Assembly (NCBI RefSeq): GCF_964355755.1
Contig: NC_092674.1
Coordinates: 17,622,501 to 17,686,500, forward strand
Length of the DNA: 64,000 bases
Direction of reading: 5' to 3'
From: Antedon mediterranea
Taxonomy: Eukaryota; Echinodermata; Crinoidea; Comatulida; Antedonidae
The notes beneath the pieces were generated by a model that saw nothing but the letters and a program-made list of their open reading frames with translations, did no database searches and was not told the origin of the DNA. The first letter of the stretch is position 1, and every line of letters begins with the position of its first letter. Made by a program: the position numbers and the translations under genes. Below, in pieces: positions 23,303 to 34,600 of this stretch.

Positions 23303-23704
23303 TTAAGCGTCTTGTGTTTCTTTCTTATTTTTGATTATGTTTTCTTTTGTTATTTGTAATTCCTCTAGTTGTTCCCATGCACTGACGTCTGTGGCTTCAT
23401 CTGCAGACAATCCGTATATACCACCACCATCCTTTATTCTGCTTACAAGTTGTTGCTGAATGTCCTCTGACATACAGTTGAGCCATTGAGTTGTTGTGGT
23501 CTTAGAAATATAGCTGGCGTTTCGAGCGCAACTACTTAAATGGTCATTAAGCGACTCATCACTTTCTGCCATAAGTCGCAGCAACTCCTTTAAATTGCCC
23601 ATGTGTGTGTCTGTGAAGGCAAGAAGTGATCCATCATCACTGTGACCTCGTATGGATATCCCTTGTCGTCCACAATACTCCAGTGCACGAATTACCGAAA
23701 ACAT
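23303..23704 (-). pseudogene. DUF4371 / hAT transposase-like fragment, copy 1
   Basis: 133-codon reading frame. The segments QGISIRGHSDDGS, GNLKELLRLMAES, NASYISKTT, IKDGGGIYGLSADEATDVS and EQL match, in order, the N-terminal half of DUF4371 (ZMYM1-like proteins derived from hAT transposases). After EQL the sequence no longer fits the family and ends with a Lys/Asn-rich tail. The RNase H-like catalytic half and dimerisation region are absent, so it cannot be a working transposase. The frame is open in both copies with about five residue differences. Confidence 0.75.
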
Positions 23705-23866
23705 AACGCACGTAAATACATACAGACATCGACCCCAATTTTACATACAGACATCGACTCGTTTTTAAGTAAAGATATCGACCCGTTTTTAAGTACAGAT
23801 ATCTCCCCGTTTTTAAGTACAGATATCTCCCCGTTTTAAGGGCAGATATCTCCCCGGTTTTAATGG
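23705..23866 (-). repeat. Satellite C, inverted short array, copy 1
   Basis: The first units read TACAGACATCGACCCC on the plus strand, i.e. reversed relative to the main array. They drift into a distinct 25-bp variant with GTTTTTAAGTACAGATATC and TCCCC. About six units. Confidence 0.85.
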
Positions 23867-24385
23867 CCAGGTGCGCACAAAAAATTTCTATTGATCATAC
23901 ATTACAATAATTATCGATCTATAGCTTCCCCTATGTTTCATATTTTTTGGGATTTTATTTGTGTTACACAAGCTTGTTGAAAATAAGCACTTTCTTATCA
24001 GTGGGGTGATAGTTCAAATTACACAGTAAAATCTCTATTCTTCTATACACAAATGTTGTAAATAAAGAGGCATTTTAAAAAACTATTAAAAATAAACGGC
24101 GTGGTAAAAAATGTTATCAGATGACTAAATATAGGTAATATATGTAAAACGAACTGTGGTCGAGCACGGACGTGTTTTGTTCGAGCTCTGTACTTTACTA
24201 TTTTTCCTTGTTTTCGACTGAGCTGAATCTGGTCTAACTACAAACTTTGATGTTTATGATCTGTTTAAGACTGTGCTGTAGTTAATTTTACTGGTGTTTG
24301 ACTGTTTTGTGAGTTTTTCTGTGTTTTTCTGTTACTTTAAAACACTAGCGTTGCACGTTATATTCTGGGCTTCTGAAACACCCGC
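23867..24385. other. Unique spacer, shared by both duplication copies
   Basis: No gene seen. Conserved almost base for base at 54271-54790. Contains AAGCTTGTTGAAAATAAGC and CGAGCACGGACGTGTTTTG, and ends with GCTGTTGGCCATTTTTCG, the start of satellite A. Confidence 0.5.
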
Positions 24386-26338
24386 TGTTGGCCATTTTTC
24401 GAAAATTTCCCTGTGGGGGACCATAGGACTTTTTTTCTAAAAATGGTCAAAATTTCCATTCTTTAAAATTAAAAAATTATGCTTAACATCATCTTATAGA
24501 GCCATAGTAACTAGTTATGTCAAAAAATAAAAGGGTCGAAATTTCGCAATTTTTGCGAAAATTTCCCTGCGGGGGACCATAAGAATTTTTTCGAAAAATT
24601 GCAAAAATTTTGAATTTTTAAAATTCTATAATTAGGCTATAATATTGCCATTTATGCACATATATTGTGTTAACATCATCTTATAGAGCCATAGTAACTA
24701 GTTATGTCAGGAAATAAAAGGGTCGATATTTGGGCATTTTTCGAAAAATTTCCCTGCGGGGGACCATAGGATTTTTTTTCGAAAAATGGTCAAAATTTCC
24801 ATTGTTTAAAATTCAAAAATTATGCTATAATATTGCCATTTATGCAAATATATTGTGCTAACATCATCTTATAGAGCCATAGTAACTAGTTATGTCAAAA
24901 AATAAAAGGGTCGAAAAATGGAAAAATTTTCCACTTTTTAAAATTCAATAATTATGCTATAATATTGCCATTTATGCACATATATTGTGTTAACATCATC
25001 TTATTGAGCCATAGTAACAAGTTATGTCTAAAAATAAAAGGGTCGAAATTTGGCCATTTATCGACAATTTCCCTGAAGGGGACTACAGGGATTTTTTTCG
25101 AAAAGTTCCCAAATTTCCACTTTTCAAAATTCAATAATTATGCTATAATATTGCCATTTATGCACATATATTGTGTTAACATCATCTTATAGAGCCATAG
25201 TAACTAGTTAAGTCAAAAAATAAAAGGGTCGAAATTTGGTCATTTTTAGAAGATTTTTCTGCGGGGGACCATAGGATTTTTTTTCGAAAAATGGCGAAAA
25301 TTGACACTTTTTAAAATTCGAAAATTATGCTATAATATTGCCATTTATGCAAATATATTGTGCTAACATCATCTTATACAGCCAGAGTAACTAGTTAAGC
25401 CAAAAAATAAAAGGATCGAAATTTGGCTATTTTTTTCGAAAATTTTCCTGCAGGGGACCACAGGAATTTTTTCAAAATATAACCAGAATTCCCACCTTTT
25501 AAAATTCAATAATTAGACTATAATATTGCCATTTATGCACATATTGTGTTAACATCATCTTATAGAGCCATAGTAACTAGTTATGTCAAAAAACAAAAGG
25601 TTTGAAATTTGGCAATTTTTGAAAATTTTCCTGCGAGGGACCATAGGAATTTTTGTGAAAAATGGCAAAAATTTCCACTTTTTAAAATTCGAAAAATTAT
25701 GCTATAATATTGCCATTTATGCACATATATTGTGCTAACATCATCTTATAGAGCCATAGCAACTAGTTATGTCATGAAATAAAAGGGTCGACATTTTGCC
25801 ATTTTTGGGAAAATTTCCCTGGAGGGTACAATAGGAATTTTTTCGAAAAATGACTAAAATTTACAATTTTTAAAATTCAAAAATTATGCTATAATATTGC
25901 CATTTATGCACATATATTGTGTTAACATCATCAAATTTCCATTGTTTAAGATTAAAAAATTACGCTATAGTATTGCCATTTATGGAAATAGCAAATATAT
26001 TGTGCTAACATCATCTTATAGAGCCAGAGTAACTATAGTTATCTCAAAAAATAAAATGGTTGAAATTTGGCCATTTTTGGGAAAATTTCCCTGGAGGGGA
26101 CAATAGGAATTTTTTCGAAAAATCACTAAAATTTACAATTTTTAAAATTCAAAAATTATGCTATAATATTGCCATTTATGCACATATATTGTGTTGACAT
26201 CATCTTATAGAGCCATCGTAACTAGTTATGTCAAAAAATAAAATGGTTGAAAACTGGCCATTTTTCGAAAATTTCCCTGCGGGGACCATGTGACTTTTTT
26301 TCAAAAAATGGTTAAAATTTCCATTCTTTAAAATTAAA
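24386..26338 (+). repeat. Satellite A, plus orientation, copy 1
   Basis: About ten units with the same landmarks as at 7887, some truncated or internally recombined (for example 25920 and 26120). No genes; short ORFs here repeat the unit. Confidence 0.93.
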
Positions 26339-26440
26339 AAATAATTATGTGAAAAGTTTCATCGAAATGCTCAAAATGGTCTAAAACGGTTTCTAATGTG
26401 ATTTTAGCACTTTGATGTTTTTGTGTAACCAAATTTCATT
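26339..26440 (+). repeat. Satellite B fragment at the A inversion point, copy 1
   Basis: One plus-strand B unit (GTGAAAAGTTTCATCGAAAT, CTCAAAATGGTCTAAAACGG) lies exactly where satellite A switches orientation. The same junction recurs at 62320-62410. Confidence 0.85.
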
Positions 26441-27612
26441 AACTAGCTCTATAAGATGATGTTAGAAAAATATAATGTGTATAAATGGCAATATTATAGC
26501 ATAATTATTTAATTTTAAAAAGTGGAAAATGTTGCCATTTTTCAACCCTTTTATTTTTTTGACATAACTAGTTGCTATGTCTCTATAAGATGATGTTAGC
26601 ACAATATATTTGCATAAATGGCAATATTATAGCATAATTTTCGAATTTTAAAAAAGTGGAAATTTTCTCTATTTTTCGAAAAAAAATTCCTATGGACCCC
26701 CGCAGGGAAATTTTAGGAAAATGTCCAAATTTCGACCCTTTTATTTTTTGACATAACTAGTTACTATGGCTCTATAAGATGATGTTAGCAAAATATATCT
26801 GTATAAATGGCAATATTATAGCATAATTTTCGAATTTTGAAAAGTGGAAATTTTGATATAATTCGTTACTATGACGTTATAAGATGATGTTAGCAAAATA
26901 TATCTGTATAAATGGCAATATTATAGCATAATTATTTAATTTTAAAAAGTGCAAAATGTTGCCATTTTTCGACCCTTTTATTTTTTTGACATAACTAGTT
27001 GCTATGTCTCTATAAGATGATGTTAGCACAATATATGTGCATAAATGGCAATATTATAGCATAATTATTGAATTTTAAAATGTGGAAATTTTTGCCATTT
27101 TTCGAAAAAATTCCTATGATCCCCTGCAGGAAATTTTTCGAAAAATGGCCAAATTTCAACCATTTTATTTTTTGACATAGCTCTATAATATGATGTTAGC
27201 AAAATATAGCTGTATAAATGGCAACATTGTAGCATAATTTTCGAATTTTGAAAAGTGGAAATTTTAGCCATTTTGTGAAAAAATTCCGCAGGGAAATTTT
27301 TGCAAAAATTGCCAAATTTCAAACCTTTTATTTTTTGACATAACTAGTTACTATGGCTCTATAAGATGATGTTAGCACAATATATGTGCATAAATGGCAA
27401 TATTATAGCATAATTTTTGAATTTCAAAAAGTGAAAATTTTGGCAATTTTTGGAAAAAATTCCTATGGTCCCCCGCAGCGAAATTTTCGAAAAATTGCCA
27501 AATTTCGACCCATTTATAATTTGACATAACTAGTTACGATGACTCTATAAGATGATTCTAACACAATATATTTGCATAAATGCCAATATAATAGCATAAT
27601 TATTGAATTTTT
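26441..27612 (-). repeat. Satellite A, minus orientation, copy 1
   Basis: The units now read as the reverse complement (CTCTATAAGATGATGTTAGC, TGACATAACTAGTTACTATG). Together with 24386-26338 they form a long imperfect inverted repeat. Confidence 0.93.
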
Positions 27613-29000
27613 TAGAGTTTTAGACCATTTTGTGCATGTCGATAAAACTTTTCACACAAAAACATCAAAGTGCACAAAATAGCTTAATATCGTATTTGAA
27701 AGCGTTTTAGACCATTTTGAACATTTCGACAATATTTTTTCACACAAAATATCAAGGTGTACAGAATAGCTTCAAATTGCATTTGGAGACGTTTTAGACC
27801 ATTTTGTGCATTTCGAAAAAATTTGTTAACATAAAAAGGCCAAAGTGCTTAGAATATCTTCAAATCGCATTTGGGGACGTTTTAGACCATTATGTGCATT
27901 TCGATGAAAATCACATTTAAAACCGTTTTAGAGCATGTTTGAGCATTTCGATAAAACTTTTCACACAAAAACATCAAAGTGCACAAAATAGCTTCAAATT
28001 GCATTTGGAGACGTTTTAGACCATTTTGTGCATTTCGATGGAACTTGGTTACACAAAAACATCAAAGTGCTTAAAATCACATTTAAAACCGTTTTAGAGC
28101 ATTTTGAGCATTTCGTTAAAACTTTTCACACACAAATATCAAAGTGCACAAAATAGCTTAATATCGTATTTGAAAGCGTTTTAGACCATTTTGATCATTT
28201 CGACAAAACTTTTTCACACAAAATATCAAAGTGTACAGAATAGCTTCAAATTGCATTTGGAGACGTTTTAGACCATTTTGTACATTTCGATGGAACTTGG
28301 TTACACAAAAACATCAAAGTGCTTAAAATCACATTTAAACCGTTTTAGAGCATTTTGAGCATTCGATAAAACTTTTCACACAAAAACATCAAAGTGCACA
28401 AAATAGCTTCAAATCGCATTTAGAGACGTTTTAGACCATTTTGAGCATTTCGATAAAACTTTTTATACAAAAACATCCAAGTGCACAAAATAACTTAATA
28501 TCGTATTTGAAAATGTTTTAGACCATTTTGAGCAATTCGACAAAACTTTTTCACATAAAACTTCAAAGTGCTTAGAATAGCTTCAAATCGCATATAGAGA
28601 CGTTTTAGACCATTTTGTGATTTTTGAAAAAACGTGTTAACATAAAAAAAACCAAAGTGCTTAGAAATGCTTCAAAGCGCATTTGGAGACGTTTTAGACC
28701 ATTTTGTGAATTTCGATGAATCTTAGTTACACAAAAACTTCAAAGTGCTTATAATCACATTTGAAACCGTTTTAGACCATTTTGAGCATTTCGATAAAAC
28801 TTTTCACACACAAAATAATATCAAAGTATACAAAATAGCTTAATATCGTATTTGAAAGCGTTTTAGACTATTTTCAGCATTTCGACAAAACTTTTTCACA
28901 CAAAATATCAAAGTGTACAGAATAGCTTCAAATTGCATTTGGAGACGTTTTAGACCATTTTGTGCATTTCGAAAAAATTTGTTAACATAAAAAGACCAAA
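27613..29000 (-). repeat. Satellite B, minus orientation, copy 1
   Basis: Reverse-complement B units (CGTTTTAGACCATTTTG, CACAAAAACATCAAAGTGC) with the same cycling of variants as at 8331-9289. Ends abruptly at 29000. Confidence 0.92.
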
Positions 29001-29140
29001 GGCCGGTATTCATGAAAGGGGACTATCTTTAGTCCAGGACTAAGGATAATCCTGGACTATCCTTGATATGGTATTCATGAAACCTGGACTAAATAGTCCT
29101 GGATTAAGCCATAGAAAATTACAGCAGCTAGGTGGTCCAT
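29001..29140. mobile_element. Possible TIR-element end (GGCCGGTATTCATGAAA)
   Basis: GGTATTCATGAAA followed closely by GGACTA occurs at 29005 and again at 29070. AGTCCAGGACTAA and TAGTCCTGG form short palindromes. The style resembles the ends of the CGCCCGTATTC element. A related AGTCCAGGACTAA at 36794-36806 abuts that element's second copy, so 29001-36806 might be one larger element or a composite. No convincing right terminus. Confidence 0.35.
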
Positions 29141-29454
29141 GATGTTTCCTTTTAAACTTGTTCTAAACACGCTAGCATTGCAATCGCGTACTACGCGTCC
29201 AGGGTATAATTTACCCTGCACAAGTTCAACTAGAGGTCAGATTATAGGTTCTGCACACACAGTACGTGTACACGTGTGACAGATGCCTGATGAATAAATA
29301 GTAACATAAAACAACTAATTTTGCCATTAAACCAGAAGCATACAGGTAAATGAAATTATTGGAAAACAAAGTAAGTCTTGAATATTTAAAGAAGACTCTT
29401 GTGTAATTTTATTTGAATTTCATTTCAAGAAATTGGATTTTAAGGCAAACTTCA
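29141..29454. other. Unannotated spacer
   Basis: Mixed-composition sequence with GCGTACTACGCGTCC and ACACGTGTGAC. No ORF or splice-framed exon I can support. Confidence 0.35.
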
Positions 29455-30010
29455 GGCCTAGCTAGCCTAGGCCTACCTTGTTGGCCTAGGCCTAGCCTAC
29501 CTCTCTCTAGGCCTGTAAACTAGGCCTAGCCTAGGCGCAACTACTATCTAGGCCTAGTATTCCCACCCACTATTCTAGTCCTAGGCCTACACTAGTTTCA
29601 CTAAAACTATGGCCTATTACCTAGCCTAGGCCTAGTTCCAGTAGTAACTACTGTCTACCTACTCTTTAGATCTAGACTAGCCTACTAACTAGCTAACTAC
29701 AAGGCCTATATTTATTATTATATATATAGGAGGATTATAGGCAGACTCCTACTACTGCTACTAGTTCTAGCCTAGGCTTAGCTAGTAGTACTACTAATCT
29801 TGTCCTTTTTTATATTTTTTTTAAAAAATGGGTTCATCATTTGTTATTATTAGTTGATCTGTTACAGTAGGTTGATTCATAATAATAATAATATGATGAT
29901 TAAATTTAAAAAAATAGGCCTAACCTAGCTAACTGCAACCTTGCCTATCTAGTTCCTACTACTAGACTAGAGTAATAGCCTGCCTTCTACTAGCTACTGG
30001 CCAGGGTAGT
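29455..30010. repeat. CTAG/AGGCCT-rich tract
   Basis: Frequent CTAGGCCTA, CCTAGCCTAGG and CTACTACTAG words, like 5390-5880 but less dense and mixed with AT-rich DNA. Confidence 0.6.
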
Positions 30011-31673
30011 CTCTCCTGGTAGTAGGCATAACAATAACATGCATTATTTAATTGAAGATCTGTGTTCAATAAGATTTACAATGAGATATCACATTTAAAT
30101 AGTGCACTACATTTTATATATAATAATTTCAAATGTTTTATTTGTTTTTTTGTTAAATGGTGAATCTAGCATATAGTATGCATGATGACCATAATTCAAG
30201 GGGCCCTCATATAAATACATAAAACAAACAAATAAATATAGCAAAGCAAACAAAAAACAGAGAAATAAGAAAAATATGTTCAAAAGAAATATTGATTAAA
30301 AAGTAATTTCACAGGAAAATATAAAAAAAAAACAATAATACAGTTACTAATTTCCAATATTTATTGTAAATTTCCTCTTTTTTTTATCTACACAGATTTT
30401 CAAGTTAGCAAGGCATCAACATTGTTTAAATACTGTTATTATACTACTATTTTCATTGTTGTAGCTGTGATTGCAAAATTATCACAGAGTATAAACTGGC
30501 TCGACTGCAGAATTGAGAATCGGACATAAATAATTGAAGACATGATGACCCTCTTTAAGTATAAACAAAACTGTTTTGATGACAATTGTATATATTATGT
30601 ATTTCAGTCACAAATTATTTATCTAAATAAAAATTGAACAGAATTCTGTGATCTGAACATGAATGTACATGCTGACAAAACTACAGTAATAATATGGTAT
30701 TTTAATTTATTTATTTACTGTTTTTGAATAAAACAATACAGTAATTTAAAAAGTTTCATTTGTTGTTTTTATATGGATATTCTTATTTTCATTTATTACT
30801 ACACAAGTATAACTTGCTATACAATTGTTTTTGGTAGTCCTGTTTCTCTCTGCATGATTATTGCGCTCCATCCAGGTTTGTTAGCAATTGTATCTAAAAA
30901 AAAATTAATAATGTTAAATTGTAATACATCCAAACACAGTACGGATAATAGCGGTAGACGATAGACAATCTTTAGCCCTGGCCAACAAAAACTTTAGGCT
31001 TATAAGCCTAGATAATTTGTCACAATTATACTCCACTCCATTTTTTTTTCAATAATACCGCTTAACTTAATATGATGAAAATATCCAGAAATCAGGCCTT
31101 CCTAGATACCTATGCAGTGGGTGGATCCAGGATTTTTTGATTCAATCCCCCACCCACCTTGTGTAGTTTGCAGGATGCAATTTTTTTAGACAATTTATTA
31201 ATACATTTTAAATATTTGTCTTTATCTTATTACCTTACATGACCAACAGCATCATTCCATGTAGCCTAAGAGGACGGTAGTCGAGGAGGCATATAATATT
31301 GACCAGATATGTGTTCAGCAGTCTAGTAAACCAATAGAAAAATAAATGAAATTAAACTATATTATCTAAAAAATATTGAAAGTATTCCTAGCCTAGGCCT
31401 ATTTACATTAAATTATGCCAAATTAAAATTAATTCAACAGGTTGTATGTAAATTGTTTTATTTTTATCTTACCTTACCTGACCAGCAGCATTCCATGTAA
31501 CTAGGACAGTAGTGGAGGCATATAATATTAACCTGACATTTTTCTTCAGCTGTCTAAACCAAATAGAAAAATAAATGATATTAAAATATATACATCTATT
31601 ATTACTACTAACTATTTATTAGCCTAGGTCTATTACATTTCGACACAATGTAGTTGATATGGGGTTAAAAAGG
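30011..31673. other. AT-rich region with a duplicated exon-like segment
   Basis: No clear gene. Two related minus-strand segments, 31239-31320 and 31478-31553, share ATTATATGCCTCC and ACATGGAATG, and both are followed by GTAAGG. The second has an open frame and the first is broken by TAG. A possible 3' exon starts at about 30898 on the minus strand after a long T tract and AG. Confidence 0.35.
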
Positions 31674-34600
31674 TGTGATGTATCATACACATGACTCAGG
31701 CTCGGTATCCATTTTATAGAGAGAGATTGCTTTAATGAACAACAGAGGGCGGCATAACTATTTACAGTATGATATATGTGGTCAATACACTACAATTTTT
31801 CCCCTTTAGATTCAATGGTAATAACATTTTAAATAGCATTAAGCTTTAAGGTATATTGCTCGTTATAAGATTTATTTTTTTTTTTTTAAACTGTTCTGAT
31901 AATAAAGTGTTTCAATCTCAAGTGTCCGTAGTCTCATTATTTATATTGTTATCATTATGATTATTGTTAACTGTATTGAGTTATGTCTAAAGGTCCATTA
32001 TAAATCAAGTCTGTTAGGTGGTTTCCTGTTCCTCTGTGGGTATCTCCTTGGTGGTGGTTGTTGTGGAATCTCAACTGGTTGTTGTATTTCCGGTGGTGGT
32101 GTTGGTGTTGCTGAGATAGCTGGTTCTAAATAAACAGGATCTATATCTGGAGGTGTCTCTAGATCTAGTGTTAAGCCACTGCTAGGATTTGATCAATGTG
32201 TCTTTTCCAAATCATGTCTGGTCCAACTTTGACTTCATATGACAACTTTCCAGTTTTCCTATGAATAATTCCAACTATCCACTTCTGACTCTTTGATCTA
32301 TAGTCACGAACACACACTTTGTCTCCTTCTTTGAATTCTCTAAGCTTCTTTTCGCTAGTTGGTTTTCTCTGGCTTTCCTGGTTATTTTCAACTTTTTGAC
32401 GTAAGTCAGGTATAATGCAATCTAGTCTGGTGCGTAGTTGTCTTCCAATAAACATCATTGCTGGAGATATTCCAGTTGTGTTGTGTTGGGCATTTCTATA
32501 TGCTAATAGAAAGTTTGCAAGTTTTTGTTTTGTGTCGTTTCCTTCTTTTGCCGATTTGAGTGCTCCTTTAAATGATTGCACAAAACGTTCTGCTAACCCA
32601 TTGGTTGCTGGGTGGTATGGTGCTGATTTGATGTGTCTAATACCATTATTCTTGAGAAACATTTCAAATTCTTCTGACACAAATTGCGGACCATTGTCCG
32701 ATACCAACTGCTTTGGTAGTCCATACCTCGCAAATAAATCACGCAACAGAGTTATTGATTTGCTTGATGTTGCTGTGGTCGTAGGCAATACCTCAGGCCA
32801 CTTGGATTGTGCATCCACAACTACCAGATACATTATGTTGTTTATTGGTCCCGCATAGTCGATGTGGATACGTTCCCACGGACTGCTCGGCCACTGCCAT
32901 GGATGTAGGGGTGCTTTCTGAGGTTCATGCAGTGTCTTTTGGCATCCACTACAGGTTTTTGCTAATTTCTCTATGTCAGCATCCACTCTCGGCCACCAAA
33001 CATAGCTCCTTGCCAAGGACTTCATTTTTACAATGCCCAAATGTCCTTCATGTAACTCGTCAAGTACTCTTGCTCTGAATTTTGGTGGAACAATGATTCG
33101 CGTACCCCATAGCAAACATCCATCAAAAATTGACAGTTCATCACGTCGTCTATGGAATGGTTCAAAATCCGGATCACAGCTCTTAGGCCAACCCTTCATT
33201 GTGTAATCATACACCTTTGACATTGTTGGGTTGTGTAATGTCTCAATCTTGACCTGGGCACTTGTTACAGGAAGTGGTTGAAACTGCATAGTGTGAAACA
33301 CCTCAACCGGATTCTCAGCATTAGCTTCAGTATTTGCTAATGGTAGTCGTGAAAGTCCATCTACATTTTTGTGGTTTTCACCTTTCTTGTATTCAATCTC
33401 GTAATTGAATCCTGACAAGTAAATTGCCTGGCGAGTTAATCTTGCAGCTGCTGTGGCAGGAATAGCCCTCGATGTATTGAAGATGTACGTAAGTGGTTTA
33501 TTGTCTGTAACTAAGGTGAACTTTCGACCAATCAAGTAACTGGTAAATTTCTTTACTCCCCATACTATGCCAAGAGCTTCCTTATCAATGTGAGAGTAAT
33601 TCTTCTCCGCTGCGCTCAAGGTCCTCGATGCATAGGCGATTGGTCGTTCGACTCCATCAATGTTGTGTGACAATATGGCTCCTAAGCCATATGGAGAAGC
33701 ATCTGTAGCTAGCTTAACAGGCAATGTTGAGTCATAATGTGTTAACACATTATCTGCAGTCACAAGTTGTTTGGCTTTATTAAACGCCATCTCGCAATCC
33801 TTTGTCCATGTCCATTTTTCCTTTTTCTCTAACAGTTTATTCAACGGATGAATTTCTGTAGCTAAGTCTTTCAGGAATCGATGGTAATAGTTGATCAATC
33901 CCAAGAATGATCTGAGTTCACTTACGGTTGTAGGTTTGGGAGCATTTCTAACAGCTTCAATCTTGTCCTCAGTTTTATGTAATCCATTTTTATCTATCAC
34001 ATGACCACAAAAAACGACCTTTTCTTTGAAGAATTCACACTTCTTGTCATTGAGGCACAGTCCTCTATCACTGAGAACCTTTAATACTTTTTCTAGATTC
34101 CTTAAATGTTCTTCATGAGTAGTGCCAGTAATAATCATGTCGTCAAGTAGACACTGGACTCCCGGAATACCATTCAGGATTTGTTCCATGGTCCGCTGCC
34201 ATATGGCAGTAGCAGATGCAATGCCATACGCTAGTCAATTAAACTGGAATAGCCCTTTGTGTGTATTTATGGTCAGTATGTTTCTGGATTCTTCTTCCAT
34301 CTCTAAATGTAAATATGCTTGTTTCAAATCTAGTTTGGTGAACTTCTGTCCACCCGCTAAGGTTGCGAAAACATCCTCGATTCTTGGAAGAGGGTAGCAG
34401 TCCACTTTTAACTTTGGATTTACTGTAACTTTGTAGTCTCCACACAACCTGACATCTCCATTACTTTTTGGTACAGGCACTATTGGGGTTGCCCAATCAC
34501 TAGTTTGAATCGGGGTGATGATTCCCTGACTCTCGAGGTTCCTTAATTCGGCTTCAACTGCAGGTCGAAGTGCATATGGTACATTCCTTGCCTTAATAAA

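Noticed and set aside
30773-30964. 63-codon plus-strand ORF
   Set aside because: AT-rich, no domain, and no splice or promoter context. The opposite strand offers an equally plausible exon.
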